Source: Amycolatopsis decaplanina DSM 44594 (GTDB taxonomy: Bacteria; Actinomycetota; Actinomycetes; Mycobacteriales; Pseudonocardiaceae). Taken from it: 64,000 nt of DNA. Below are positions 1-7,686 of this stretch, piece after piece. Every line of letters begins with the position of its first letter. Position 1 is the stretch's first letter. The DNA lies in the NCBI RefSeq assembly GCF_000342005.1, contig NZ_AOHO01000019.1, positions 62,001 through 126,000 of the forward strand. Direction: 5' to 3'. The translations under genes were made by a program, and so were the position numbers. Under the pieces are notes generated by a model. It was given only the letters and a program-made list of their open reading frames with translations, was not told where the DNA came from and searched no databases.

Positions 1-1
1 C

Positions 2-286
2 GCCGACGCCGATCTCCTCGGGATCCGGTTCGGCCCGGTCCAGAGCCTGGTCAACCTGCTGCTCGGGGTGTACCTGCTGCACACCGTGCGCAACGGCACC
101 AGCCGGATGACCGGGACCTGGCTGGTCTGTGCGGTCGCGTGCGCGCCGCCGCTGATGAGTGCCCTCGTCGAGCTGCGGGTGAGCGCCGCCTCCGTCGCGC
201 TTCCGGCCGCGACGATCGTCGTCGCGATGCTCGCGGCGGCCGCCACGCTGGTCCCGGCCCGTGCGGCCCGGCGTGTCCTTCCCTGA
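2..286 (+). CDS. C-terminal part of an unidentified membrane protein
   Basis: The reading frame is open from the left edge and ends at TGA 284-286, so the N-terminus lies outside the window. About 94 residues are visible. They form two or three hydrophobic stretches (around LVNLLLGVYLL, WLVCAVACAPPLMSAL and ATIVVAMLAAAATLV) and end in an Arg-rich cytoplasmic-type tail. This looks like an integral membrane protein of the cytoplasmic membrane. I do not recognise the family. The next gene starts 160 bases downstream on the same strand after a promoter-sized gap, so it is probably a separate transcription unit. Confidence 0.6.
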   Translation, partial: ADADLLGIRFGPVQSLVNLLLGVYLLHTVRNGTSRMTGTWLVCAVACAPPLMSALVELRVSAASVALPAATIVVAMLAAAATLVPARAARRVLP

Positions 287-448
287 GCCACACGGCGCTG
301 ACCAGGCATTCTCCGTACCATTGGGAGTAAACCGGTGGTGCGTGCCACATCTTCGGGGGGATGTGTAATCCTGCGACAACCCACAACAGGCACCATGCGT
401 CCCTTGAGAAGAGCGTCGAACCGGTAACGAACAGAAGGAGCAGACCGC

Positions 449-2080
449 GTGGAGTACCCGCCTCGGAATGGGCAAGGGGACCGACGTCCCGCCCGGCCTA
501 GGCAGGACGCGCCCGGACGCGTTCCTTCCCGCCCGGCCCCGCCTCGTGGAGCCCGTCCGGCGCCCGCCCGCCAGGCCGCGGGCCGGCCGCCCCGGCGCCC
601 TGAACCACGGCGTGCCCCGCGACGGCCGTTCCGCGGGCCCAAGATCGCCCTCGGCCTCGTCTCGCTGCTGGTGATGGGTTTGACCGGCTACGCGTGGGCC
701 GCGATGGACGGCCTGACCTTCGCCAACGTCGGCATCGGCGCGGACGAAGGCGAGAAGCCCGCCGACGGCGCCCGCGACATCCTGCTCGTCGGCCTCGACA
801 GCCGCACGGACGCGCAGGGCAACCCGCTGTCCAAGGAAGTCCTGGCCCAGCTGCGCGCCGGACAGGCCGACGGCGAACTGAACACCGACTCGCTGATCTT
901 CGTGCACATCCCGAACGACGGCTCCAAGGCCGTCGCGATCTCGCTGCCGCGTGACTCCTACGTGGACATCCCCGGCGGCTTCGGGAAGCACAAGATCAAC
1001 TCGGCCTACGCCCGCGCGATGCTCGACGAGCGCAAGAAACAGCAGGAGAAGGGCGTCTCCGACCCGAAGGAACTCGACCAGAAGGCCAATGAGGCCGGGG
1101 CGAAGACCCTGATCAAGACGGTCGAGCAGCTGACCGGCTCGACGATCGACAACTACGCCGCCATCAACCTGCTGGGCTTCAGCGAGATCACGCAGGCCAT
1201 CGGCGGGGTCGACGTCTGCCTCAACGACGACGTCGACGACCAGTTCTCCGGCGCGAAGTTCACCAAGGGCCCGCACACCATCTCCGGTGTCGAGGCGCTC
1301 GGCTTCGTCCGGCAGCGGCACGGGCTGCCGCGCGGCGACCTCGACCGGGTCGTCCGGCAGCAGGTGTTCATGGCCGGGATGGCGCGGAAGGTGCTCTCGG
1401 CGGGCACGCTCGCGAACCCTGGCAAGCTCAACGACCTGATCACGGCCATCAAGAAGTCGGTCGTGCTCAACCAGAACTGGGACGTCTTCGGCTTCGCTCA
1501 GCAGATGAAGAGCCTGACCGGCGGTCAGCTCGAGTTCCGGACGATCCCGATCGTCAACATCGAGTACAAGACCCCGAACGACGGCGTCGCCATCCAGGTG
1601 GACCCGAAGCAGGTCAAGAACTTCGTCCAGGGGCTCGCGGGCCCGCAGCCCGGCGAACAACAGCAGGCACCGCCCGCCGAGTCCCCCAACAAGGCGACCA
1701 CGGTCGACGTCCGCAATTCCACGAACCGGGACGGGCTGGCCTCGGCGGTGCTGAAGCAGCTCGTCGACAAGGGCTTCACCGCGGGCGACACGGCCACGGC
1801 GAGCGCGCGCAAGAAGACGGTGGTCTGGGTCGCCAAGGGCGAGAAGGCGGCGGGCCAGGCGGTCGCCGACGAACTCGGCGGCAACCCGACCGTCCAAGAG
1901 GACAAGAGCGTCGAGGCCGGGCACGTGATGGTCTTCCTCGGCTCGGACTTCAAGGCGCCGAGCGGTGCCGAAGGCGCCGGTTCCTCGCAGAACGCGGCCG
2001 GTTCGTCGGCCGCGGCGCCCCCTCCCGAGCAGTCCGACGAGAAGCCGATCACCGCCGAAGGCGTGCCCTGCGTCAACTGA
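449..2080 (+). CDS. LytR-CpsA-Psr (LCP) family cell-wall glycopolymer ligase with LytR_C domain
   Basis: LCP proteins transfer lipid-linked glycopolymers such as arabinogalactan or teichoic acids onto peptidoglycan outside the membrane. The 543-residue protein has a Pro/Arg-rich cytoplasmic N-terminus (1-64), one membrane anchor (about 65-85), an LCP domain (about 110-315) and a LytR_C domain (about 415-500). In the LCP domain the substrate-binding arginines are visible in SRTD, SLPRDS and in FVRQRHGLPRGDLDRVVRQQ. The two ends are low-complexity Pro/Gln/Ala. GTG 449 is chosen because AGAAGGAG lies about nine bases upstream. The fold and role follow from the family; the exact polymer is unknown. 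Confidence 0.9.
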   Translation: MEYPPRNGQGDRRPARPRQDAPGRVPSRPAPPRGARPAPARQAAGRPPRRPEPRRAPRRPFRGPKIALGLVSLLVMGLTGYAWAAMDGLTFANVGIGADEGEKPADGARDILLVGLDSRTDAQGNPLSKEVLAQLRAGQADGELNTDSLIFVHIPNDGSKAVAISLPRDSYVDIPGGFGKHKINSAYARAMLDERKKQQEKGVSDPKELDQKANEAGAKTLIKTVEQLTGSTIDNYAAINLLGFSEITQAIGGVDVCLNDDVDDQFSGAKFTKGPHTISGVEALGFVRQRHGLPRGDLDRVVRQQVFMAGMARKVLSAGTLANPGKLNDLITAIKKSVVLNQNWDVFGFAQQMKSLTGGQLEFRTIPIVNIEYKTPNDGVAIQVDPKQVKNFVQGLAGPQPGEQQQAPPAESPNKATTVDVRNSTNRDGLASAVLKQLVDKGFTAGDTATASARKKTVVWVAKGEKAAGQAVADELGGNPTVQEDKSVEAGHVMVFLGSDFKAPSGAEGAGSSQNAAGSSAAAPPPEQSDEKPITAEGVPCVN

Positions 2081-2364
2081 CAGGCTCCTCCTTCGCGCGG
2101 AAGTCGATCCTTCCTGGCGAGCAGGCTGGGGCGTCGTGGACAAACCCAGGTCCGCCCGGGCGAACCATGACGTCCACCGAAACGCCCCTCCACACTCCCT
2201 TATTCACCCATTCGGCCCAGTAGCTCAAAATCGATAGGAAAAGCACCCCCGAAACCGCGTAAGAGCGGCGGCCCTGCCGACTTTCATACACGTGAGCGCG
2301 CTCGTCCCGGGTTTTGTCACATGGGGCGAGCGGTGGAGAAGGTGGGCAAGGCAGGGGATGGGGA

Positions 2365-2835
2365 GTGCTGATCGACGCTGAGAGCTATCAGCGGATACTC
2401 GGAGACGAGCTCCGCAAGCTCCGCCGTAAACGTGGCTGGACACGCAAGGAACTGAACCAGCATCTGCAGAGCGAGATCTCGCTCCAGACGCTGGCGACCT
2501 ACGAGCTGGGCACCCGGCACTGTTCCGTGGTGCGGCTGGTCGAACTGTGCGTCGCGATGGACGAGCTGCCGCAGGATCTGCTGGCCAAGGTGCATCGCCG
2601 GGTGTTCGTGGACGAACCGGGCCGGGTCCGGATCGACCTGCGCCTGGTGATCAAGGACGACCAGGAGGAGCTGCTCCCCCTGCGGCGGTGGGCGGACGAC
2701 CGGCTCAAACGGTCGAGTGACAACGGCTCCACCGAGGTCCACCTCGACTTCGCGGCGCTGGAACGGATGGCCGAACTCTGCGGCATCCCCACCGTCGATC
2801 TCGTCGGAAGGCTTCGCCGGCTCAACCCCTCATGA
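2365..2835 (+). CDS. XRE-type helix-turn-helix regulator
   Basis: 156 residues from GTG 2365, which follows a GGGGATGGGGA purine run; the frame could extend back to 2314 but that part reads as low-complexity. Residues about 10-70 form a Cro/XRE helix-turn-helix: ELRKLRRKRGWTRKELN then SLQTLATYELGTRHCSVVRLVELC. The rest (about 75-156) carries a second small helical region, LERMAELCGIPTVDLVGRLRRL, that may mediate dimerisation. I recall close relatives across Pseudonocardiales as a conserved single-copy regulator, but no target is known. It stands alone between an LCP gene and a terminator-like palindrome. Confidence 0.8.
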   Translation: MLIDAESYQRILGDELRKLRRKRGWTRKELNQHLQSEISLQTLATYELGTRHCSVVRLVELCVAMDELPQDLLAKVHRRVFVDEPGRVRIDLRLVIKDDQEELLPLRRWADDRLKRSSDNGSTEVHLDFAALERMAELCGIPTVDLVGRLRRLNPS

Positions 2836-2850
2836 GCGCGGCGTCCCCCG

Positions 2851-2889
2851 GTCCGTGAAGGCCATGCCCCCATCTTGGCTTTCACGGAC
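2851..2889. repeat. Imperfect palindrome with GTCCGTGAAGGCC arms
   Basis: GTCCGTGAAGGCC at the left is mirrored by GGCTTTCACGGAC at the right with one bulged base. The outer arm matches the outer arm of the 55-base palindrome at 15490-15544. It follows the XRE gene stop by 15 bases and stands next to a second palindrome, so it may be a degenerate member of the same repeat group and part of a two-way terminator. Confidence 0.6.
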
Positions 2890-2899
2890 CCTCCCCTTT

Positions 2900-2954
2900 G
2901 TACGTGAAGGCCCCCTTCATTGCGCCTAGCGCAATGAAGGGGGCCTTCACGTAC
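2900..2954. repeat. 55-base perfect palindrome, likely two-way terminator
   Basis: Arms of 26 bases (GTACGTGAAGGCCCCCTTCA then TTGCGC) surround a CTA centre and match perfectly. It lies between the convergent XRE and monooxygenase genes, four bases from the monooxygenase stop. There is no T tract, so if it ends transcription it does so by stem strength alone. It shares the GTGAAGGCC core with 15490-15544 and a variant of it with 31298-31352. Confidence 0.75.
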
Positions 2955-2958
2955 TTCC

Positions 2959-4419
2959 TCAGCCGAGGAGCTCGTAATCCTCGCGGCGCACCTTGCGGGT
3001 GTCCAGCCAGTACCGCCAGGTGAAGCCCGGCCAGATCGTGCGGTTGACGCCCTTCGCGTCGAGGTACCAGCTCTTGCAGCCGCCCTGGGTCCAGATGCCC
3101 TTGGCGAGTTTGCGCTGGATTTCGCCGTTGAACCGCTCCTGCGCCTCCGGCCGCGGGTCGAGTGCCTTGCCGCGGGCGAGGCGCAGTGCCTGTGCGACGT
3201 AGGAGATCTGCGCCTCGATCATGAACACCACGGAGTTGTGCCCCAGCCCGGTGTTCGGGCCGAGCAGGAAGAACAGGTTCGGGAACCCGGACACGGTGAT
3301 GCCCTGGTAGGTCCGCATCCCCTCGGTCGACCACTCCTTGCCGAGGTTGCGCCCGTCGCGGCCGATGATCTCCAGGTCGTCGAAGGCGTCCGTGACGTGG
3401 AATCCGGTGCCGTAGATGATCGCGTCGACCTCGTGCTCGACGCCGGCGCCGTCGACGACGCTGTGCTCGCGGACCTCCTTCACGCCGTCGGTGACGACGT
3501 CGACGTTGTCCCGCGCGAGCGCCGGGTAGTAGTCGTTGGAGACCAGGACCCGCTTGCAGCCCATGGTGTAGTCCGGCGTCAGCTTCCGGCGCAGCTCGGG
3601 ATCCTTGACGCTCTTGAAGATGTTGCGCTGCGCGATGCGCTGGCCGATCTTCATCACCCACGGCTGCCCGTTGAAGCCGATCGCGCGGGCTTCGAGGCCC
3701 CAGTAGAGGACGTTGCGGAAAGCGCGCTGCAGCAACGGCACCGAGCTGAACGTCTTCCGGAGCGCTTCCGGCATCTCGCGGTCCGGCTTCGGCATGATCC
3801 ACGGCGGCGTCCGCTGGAAGAGCGTCAGCTCGGCGACGTCCTTCGCGATCTGTGGCACGAACTGGATCGCGCTCGCGCCGGTGCCGACCACGGCGACCCG
3901 CTTGCCGGCGAGGTCGAAGTCGTGTTCCCACTGCGCGGAGTGGAACGCCCGGCCTTGGAAACGCTCGATACCGGGCAGCTTCGGGATCTGCGGCAGGTGC
4001 AGCGCCCCGACCCCGGCGACCAGCGCGGGCGCGACGAACTCGTCGCCCGACTTCGACGCGACGTGCCAGCGGTTCTCGTCGGCGTCCCAACGGGCGCCGG
4101 TCATCTCCTGGCCGAAGCGGATGAAGCGGTGCAGGTCGTACTTCGCGGTGACGTCGCGCATGTACTGCCAGATCTCCGGCTGCGGCGAGTACGCGCGGGA
4201 CCAGCCGGGGTTCTGCTCGAACGAGAACGAGTACATATGCGAGGGGATGTCGCAGGCGCAGCCGGGGTAGGTGTTGTCCCGCCAGGTGCCGCCCACGTCG
4301 TCGGCCTTCTCCAGGATGACGAAGTCCTCGCGGCCTTCTTTCCGCAGCTGAATGGCCATGCCCAGCCCGGAGAAGCCGGTTCCGACGATGACGACACCGG
4401 TCTCGGTGCGGTTGCCCAT
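2959..4419 (-). CDS. Flavin-dependent Baeyer-Villiger-type monooxygenase
   Basis: A 486-residue class B flavoprotein monooxygenase. It uses NADPH and O2 to insert oxygen into ketones (or to oxidise N or S atoms). The N-terminal FAD-binding motif is VGTGFSGLG (about 12-20). The NADPH-binding motif is VVGTGASAIQ in the middle. Between them lies FQGRAFHSAQW, which fits the Baeyer-Villiger fingerprint FxGxxxHxxxW. GGTWRDNTYPGCACD is also typical of the family. ATG 4419 has GAGAGG just upstream. The gene is divergent from a TetR regulator across a 79-base gap rich in inverted repeats, so ligand-induced derepression is likely. The natural substrate cannot be read from sequence. Confidence 0.9.
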   Translation of the reverse strand: MGNRTETGVVIVGTGFSGLGMAIQLRKEGREDFVILEKADDVGGTWRDNTYPGCACDIPSHMYSFSFEQNPGWSRAYSPQPEIWQYMRDVTAKYDLHRFIRFGQEMTGARWDADENRWHVASKSGDEFVAPALVAGVGALHLPQIPKLPGIERFQGRAFHSAQWEHDFDLAGKRVAVVGTGASAIQFVPQIAKDVAELTLFQRTPPWIMPKPDREMPEALRKTFSSVPLLQRAFRNVLYWGLEARAIGFNGQPWVMKIGQRIAQRNIFKSVKDPELRRKLTPDYTMGCKRVLVSNDYYPALARDNVDVVTDGVKEVREHSVVDGAGVEHEVDAIIYGTGFHVTDAFDDLEIIGRDGRNLGKEWSTEGMRTYQGITVSGFPNLFFLLGPNTGLGHNSVVFMIEAQISYVAQALRLARGKALDPRPEAQERFNGEIQRKLAKGIWTQGGCKSWYLDAKGVNRTIWPGFTWRYWLDTRKVRREDYELLG

Positions 4420-4495
4420 GACCCGACCTCTCGTTCACATTACCTGTTACCGGGAGTTCACCTTACTCGAAGTAGGTTACCTTCGGTAGAGTGTT
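4420..4495. promoter_or_regulatory. Divergent promoter/operator between monooxygenase and TetR genes
   Basis: This short shared region holds overlapping inverted repeats: TACT-CGA-AGTA inside CCTTACTCGAAGTAGG, and GGTTACC-TTC-GGTA just downstream, with further TTACC copies upstream. TetR regulators usually bind such repeats between themselves and their divergent target gene. The exact operator is inferred. Confidence 0.6.
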
Positions 4496-4498
4496 GTG

Positions 4499-5098
4499 GT
4501 GACCACGGCGAAGCGCAAACGCATGCCACGAGCAGAGCGAATGCGGCAGATGATCGAAATCGCTGAGGAAGTCTTCGCCGAACGCGGCTACAGCGCGGCG
4601 TCGATGGACGACATCGCGGAGCGCGTCGGGGTCTCCAAACCGATGCTCTACGAGTACTTCAACTCGAAAGAGGGGCTGTTGCTCGCCTGCATCCAGCAAT
4701 CACGGGCGGCCCTGCGCGAAGTCACCGAACGGGCGACCGTCGGCGCGACGTCCGCCGAGGACGCGCTGCGACGCGGACTGCTCGCCTTCTTCGTCTTCAT
4801 CCGGGAACGACGCCAGGCCTGGTCACTGCTCCGCCACGAGATGGCGCTGATCGGGACCGGCGCAGCCGAGGAGATCGAGCAGACCCGGCGCCAGCAGACG
4901 GACCTGATCGCCGCACTGATGGGTGACTACCTCGACCCGGGCGACGACCTCCGCGCCGAAGCGTCCGCGGAGTTCGTCGTCGGCGCGTGCGAACGGCTCG
5001 CGATCTGGTGCGAACGACACGAGGACGTCAGCCCCGAAACGGCGACCGGATACGCGATGGACGTGCTCTGGTCGGGCCTGTCCGCGAGGGCCCGCTGA
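4499..5098 (+). CDS. TetR family transcriptional regulator
   Basis: 199 residues. The N-terminal helix-turn-helix is clear: AEEVFAERGYSAASMDDIAE then VGVSKPMLYEYFNSKEGLL (about 20-60). The ligand-binding C-terminal domain contains FFVFIRERRQAW and a Trp/Arg-rich helix. Two adjacent GTG codons (4496 and 4499) could each start the protein; no strong ribosome-binding site separates them. It probably represses itself and the divergent monooxygenase and responds to a hydrophobic ligand, perhaps the monooxygenase substrate. Divergent position and spacing support this, but it is not shown. Confidence 0.85.
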   Translation: MTTAKRKRMPRAERMRQMIEIAEEVFAERGYSAASMDDIAERVGVSKPMLYEYFNSKEGLLLACIQQSRAALREVTERATVGATSAEDALRRGLLAFFVFIRERRQAWSLLRHEMALIGTGAAEEIEQTRRQQTDLIAALMGDYLDPGDDLRAEASAEFVVGACERLAIWCERHEDVSPETATGYAMDVLWSGLSARAR

Positions 5099-5331
5099 AA
5101 CGACTGTGAAGATGCGCGTGCATTAGGCCATTCGGTCGTCACTCAGAGCACATTGCCGCCAGTGTCTTGTGACACAGAGTTGTCCTACTGTATCGATGAC
5201 ACTGTAGAAAGTCTGATGGACACTCGCGGCCTCCGTCAGGAGGGGGCGCCACCACCCGAAAGTGGCGTCATGACGGCGGCGTGACCAGGTCCATTGAGTG
5301 ACGCATGCTCGCGAGGAGAGGGGTGAGGCGG

Positions 5332-5742
5332 ATGACCGAACCGATCACCGCGTCGTACGTCCAAGAGGACGACGACTGGAAGGTCACGGTCAGCGGCTCC
5401 GGCAAGGAACTGACCGGCCGCGCGCCGGGCATCATCGCGGCACGGGACCGGGCCGACCAGCTGGTCGAGAAACTGTCCCCGCCGGAACGGTCGACCGTGG
5501 TGCACCTGCTCAACGGCAGTGCGCTCGAGTTCACCGCCGCCTACATGACGGCGAGGCTCACGCTTCCGGAGATCGAACCGCTCGAGGTTCCTCCGCCGGC
5601 GAACGGCAAGGCCAAGGAGAAGACCGGCGGCAAGCCCCCGGTGCCCCAGGGCAAGGAACTCCCGAAGGCCGTCGACGAGGCGAAGACCAAGGAGAAGCCC
5701 GAGCCGGCCAAGACACCCGCCAAGGCGGCCCAGCCCTCCTGA
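5332..5742 (+). CDS. Conserved hypothetical protein with Lys/Pro-rich tail
   Basis: 136 residues from ATG 5332, which follows GAGGAGAGGGGTGAGG; an upstream in-frame ATG at 5305 lacks such a site. The first 80 residues (ITASYVQEDDDWKVTVSGSG...) look like a small alpha/beta domain. GIIAARDRADQLVEKL and a following helix recall HicB-like or antitoxin-like folds, but this is only an impression. Residues about 85-136 are disordered and rich in Lys, Pro and Ala. It converges on the DUF3618 gene with a three-base gap. I recall similar proteins in Pseudonocardiaceae, with no known function. Confidence 0.7.
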   Translation: MTEPITASYVQEDDDWKVTVSGSGKELTGRAPGIIAARDRADQLVEKLSPPERSTVVHLLNGSALEFTAAYMTARLTLPEIEPLEVPPPANGKAKEKTGGKPPVPQGKELPKAVDEAKTKEKPEPAKTPAKAAQPS

Positions 5743-5745
5743 GAC

Positions 5746-5967
5746 CTACTTCAGGAGTTTGCGGATCAGCAGCACGCCGATCAGCACCGCCCCGCCGATG
5801 AGCGGGTATTTCACCTTGGGCTCGTCCAGCTTCGCGCGCAGACCGGTCTTCGCGGAATCCACCAGCTTCGCGGGGTTCGCCTTCGTGCCCAGCTGGTCGA
5901 GCGTGGCGACCAGCGCGTTCCTGGCCTGCTCGATTTCACGCTCGATGGTCTCGGGATCGCGAGCCAC
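5746..5967 (-). CDS. DUF3618 domain small membrane protein
   Basis: 73 residues. The N-terminal half, DPETIEREIEQARNALVATL, is the typical DUF3618 helix. The C-terminal LIGGAVLIGVLLIRKLL is a single membrane span followed by Lys. GTG 5967 follows GAGGAGG. Such proteins are common in actinobacteria, often near DUF1469 or phage-shock-like envelope genes; their role is unknown. Here no such partner is adjacent. The preceding gene converges on it. Confidence 0.85.
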   Translation of the reverse strand: MARDPETIEREIEQARNALVATLDQLGTKANPAKLVDSAKTGLRAKLDEPKVKYPLIGGAVLIGVLLIRKLLK

Positions 5968-6091
5968 GTGTCCTCCTCGCCGCGACGGACTTGCTGGAAG
6001 CCCACGTTAGAGGACGCCACCCCTCGCGGTGGCACCGGCCACGCCGAGAAACGCCGATCGTGTCGCACGCTACGATTTCGGGGCAGTACTG

Positions 6092-6165
6092 GGGCCCGTA
6101 GCCCAATTGGCAGAGGCACACGGTTTAGGTCCGTGCCAGTGAGAGTTCGAGTCTCTCCGGGCCCA
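6092..6165 (+). tRNA. tRNA-Leu, anticodon TAG, short variable arm
   Basis: A full cloverleaf folds: acceptor GGGCCCG (6092-6098) with CGGGCCC (6158-6164), D stem GCC/GGC, anticodon stem CACGG/CCGTG around loop TTTAGGT (anticodon TAG at 6126-6128), and T stem GAGAG/CTCTC around TTCGAGT. The discriminator base is A6165, and CCA is not fully encoded (CCG follows). The variable region is only five bases (CCAGT), whereas bacterial leucine tRNAs normally have a long variable arm. Length is 74 bases. Anticodon identity says leucine (CUA/CUG codons); the class I shape is odd. Confidence 0.85.
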
Positions 6166-6177
6166 CCGACACCCAAC

Positions 6178-6223
6178 CTCGTGAGTGGTAAGGACGGTTA
6201 GAACCGTCCTTACCACTCACGAG
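6178..6223. repeat. 46-base palindrome, copy 1 of 6
   Basis: CTCGTGAGTGGTAAGGACGG and its reverse complement flank a TTAGAA centre. It lies between the tRNA gene and the convergent reductase gene. Five further copies occur at 18081, 23456, 33876, 58785 and 62475. It is a strong stem without a T tract and probably ends transcription from both sides. Confidence 0.8.
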
Positions 6224-6232
6224 ACCCGAAGA

Positions 6233-6832
6233 TCAGCGCGCGCGGTCGTAGACCAGCGCCATCTCCCCCAGCTCCCCGACCTCCTGGTAAGCCAGCGTCC
6301 ACTTCGAGGCCGGCAGTCCGTCGACGAACAGCCGCTGCCCGCCGCCGGTGATCTCGGGGCAGATCATCAGGTACAGCCGGTCGATCAGGTCGTCGGCGAG
6401 CAGGGCCTTGATGACGCTGGCGCTGCTGTTGACCAGAATGTCGCCTTCCCCGTTCGCCTTCAGGTCCGCGATGACGTCGGCGGCCGGTGCGTTCACGACG
6501 CGGGCGCGGTCCCAGGGCGCTTCGGTCAGGGTCGTCGAGAAGACCACCTTTTCCGCATCGGTCAGCCACTTCGCGTAGGCGCGGTCGCGGGGGTCGGCGT
6601 TCTCGTCGGCGGCGATGGTCGGCCAGAAGCCCAGGAAGCCCTCGGCGTTCAGTCTGCCGAGCACCGCGGTGGTCGCCTTCTCGTGGATACGGGCGAGGTG
6701 GGCGCGGGCGATGTCGGTGGTGGCGTACGAAACGATCGCGCCCATGTCGCCAGGGCCGCCGGGGCCGCTGTAGTGGCCGTCCAGGGTGAGGCTGATGTTC
6801 GCGGTGACGCGGCGGCCGGTCTGGTTCGTCAT
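6233..6832 (-). CDS. Dihydrofolate reductase-like (RibD C-terminal domain) protein
   Basis: 199 residues from ATG 6832. The fold signature of the RibD C-terminal/dihydrofolate reductase family is visible: an N-terminal strand ANISLTLDGHYSG, an AVLGRLNAEGF segment, VVFSTTL, the ILVNSSASVIKALL helix and ICPEITGGGQRLF. These proteins bind NADPH; many members are of unknown substrate. The gene starts five bases after the stop of the ArsR-SRPBCC gene, so the two are one operon, a pairing I recall in other actinobacteria. No folate-specific function should be assumed. Confidence 0.85.
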   Translation of the reverse strand: MTNQTGRRVTANISLTLDGHYSGPGGPGDMGAIVSYATTDIARAHLARIHEKATTAVLGRLNAEGFLGFWPTIAADENADPRDRAYAKWLTDAEKVVFSTTLTEAPWDRARVVNAPAADVIADLKANGEGDILVNSSASVIKALLADDLIDRLYLMICPEITGGGQRLFVDGLPASKWTLAYQEVGELGEMALVYDRAR

Positions 6833-6837
6833 GTCGT

Positions 6838-7638
6838 TCAGTCCTTTTCCTGAGTGAGTCGGGCTGCGAGGTTGTCGAGCACCTGGCTCCAGCCGGTTTC
6901 GATGCCGGCGATGAAGGGGACGGCCTCGACGGTGGTTTCGGTGACGCGCAGGTCGAGCCGGAGCCGGGTCCCGCCCGGCGCCTCGGTGAACTTCAGGTCG
7001 TAGTGACCGGTGAAGAAGATGTCCCCCGCGGCGTCGAGCACCGAGAGATCGAACTCGAGGTGTTCGTGTTCGGTCGCGGCACGGACCTTGCCCGCGGAGC
7101 GGTATCGCCCTTCCGCGTCGCGGTAGTCGAGCACGGCCCGTCCGCCGGTCCACGGCTCGATGACGCAGTCGGTGACGGTCATCGAAGGCGGCGCCCACCA
7201 GGACGCGAGCAGCGCGGGTTCGGTCCAGTGCCGCCAGACGTCGTTCCGCGGCGCGGCGAGCAGCCGATCGAACGAAAAGGACCGTCCGTCCGCCCACCGA
7301 TCCTGATCCGCGGCCGCGGTGTCCGCGCCGATCGCGGCCTGATAGCGCGTGAGGACATCTCGCTCGCCCTCGTTCGCCTCGATCGTCGTGATCAGCGCCC
7401 GCAGCCGTTCTTCGAAGTCCTTCAGCGGCGCCGCTTCGATCGCGTAGACGCGACGCTGCCCGAGCGGGAACACCGTCACGAGACCGACGCGGGCGAGGGT
7501 CTGCAGGTGCTTGGTGGTCTGCGGTTGCCGCAGGCCGGTCAGCTCGGCGAGCTCACCGACGGACCGGGGCCGCTCGGCGAGAAGCTCGACGATGCGCCAC
7601 CTCGCTCCGTCTCCCAGTACTGCTGCGATCTGCTCCAT
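6838..7638 (-). CDS. ArsR-type HTH regulator fused to an SRPBCC (AHSA1-like) domain
   Basis: 266 residues in two parts. Residues 1-90 are an ArsR winged helix: VLGDGARWRIVELLAERPRS then LTGLRQPQTTKHLQTLARVG. Residues about 120-262 are an SRPBCC ligand-pocket domain: FDRLLAAPRNDVWRHWTEPALLASWW, then TGHYDLKFTEAPGGTRL and a long C-terminal helix ending GWSQVLDNLAARL. The fusion suggests a sensor whose SRPBCC pocket binds a hydrophobic ligand and controls DNA binding. It heads an operon with the reductase-like gene. An AT-rich repeat region directly upstream is a likely autoregulatory site. The ArsR-type region lacks the Cys pair of metal-sensing members. Confidence 0.85.
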   Translation of the reverse strand: MEQIAAVLGDGARWRIVELLAERPRSVGELAELTGLRQPQTTKHLQTLARVGLVTVFPLGQRRVYAIEAAPLKDFEERLRALITTIEANEGERDVLTRYQAAIGADTAAADQDRWADGRSFSFDRLLAAPRNDVWRHWTEPALLASWWAPPSMTVTDCVIEPWTGGRAVLDYRDAEGRYRSAGKVRAATEHEHLEFDLSVLDAAGDIFFTGHYDLKFTEAPGGTRLRLDLRVTETTVEAVPFIAGIETGWSQVLDNLAARLTQEKD

Positions 7639-7644
7639 GCCCAG

Positions 7645-7686
7645 AAGTATTCATCTGAGAGAATATTCTTGTCAAGGAATATCTTG
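7645..7686. promoter_or_regulatory. Candidate ArsR-fusion operator
   Basis: Locally AT-rich DNA with a perfect palindrome AGAATATTCT (7660-7669) and related half sites GTATTC and GGAATATC on either side. It lies directly upstream of the ArsR-type gene start and overlaps the end of the O-methyltransferase gene. ArsR proteins typically bind such 10-20 base palindromes at their own promoters. Confidence 0.5.

Noticed and set aside
2081..2364. A small gene or RNA in the gap after the LCP gene
   Set aside because: No frame with a ribosome-binding site or coding pattern and no stable long stem could be supported there.
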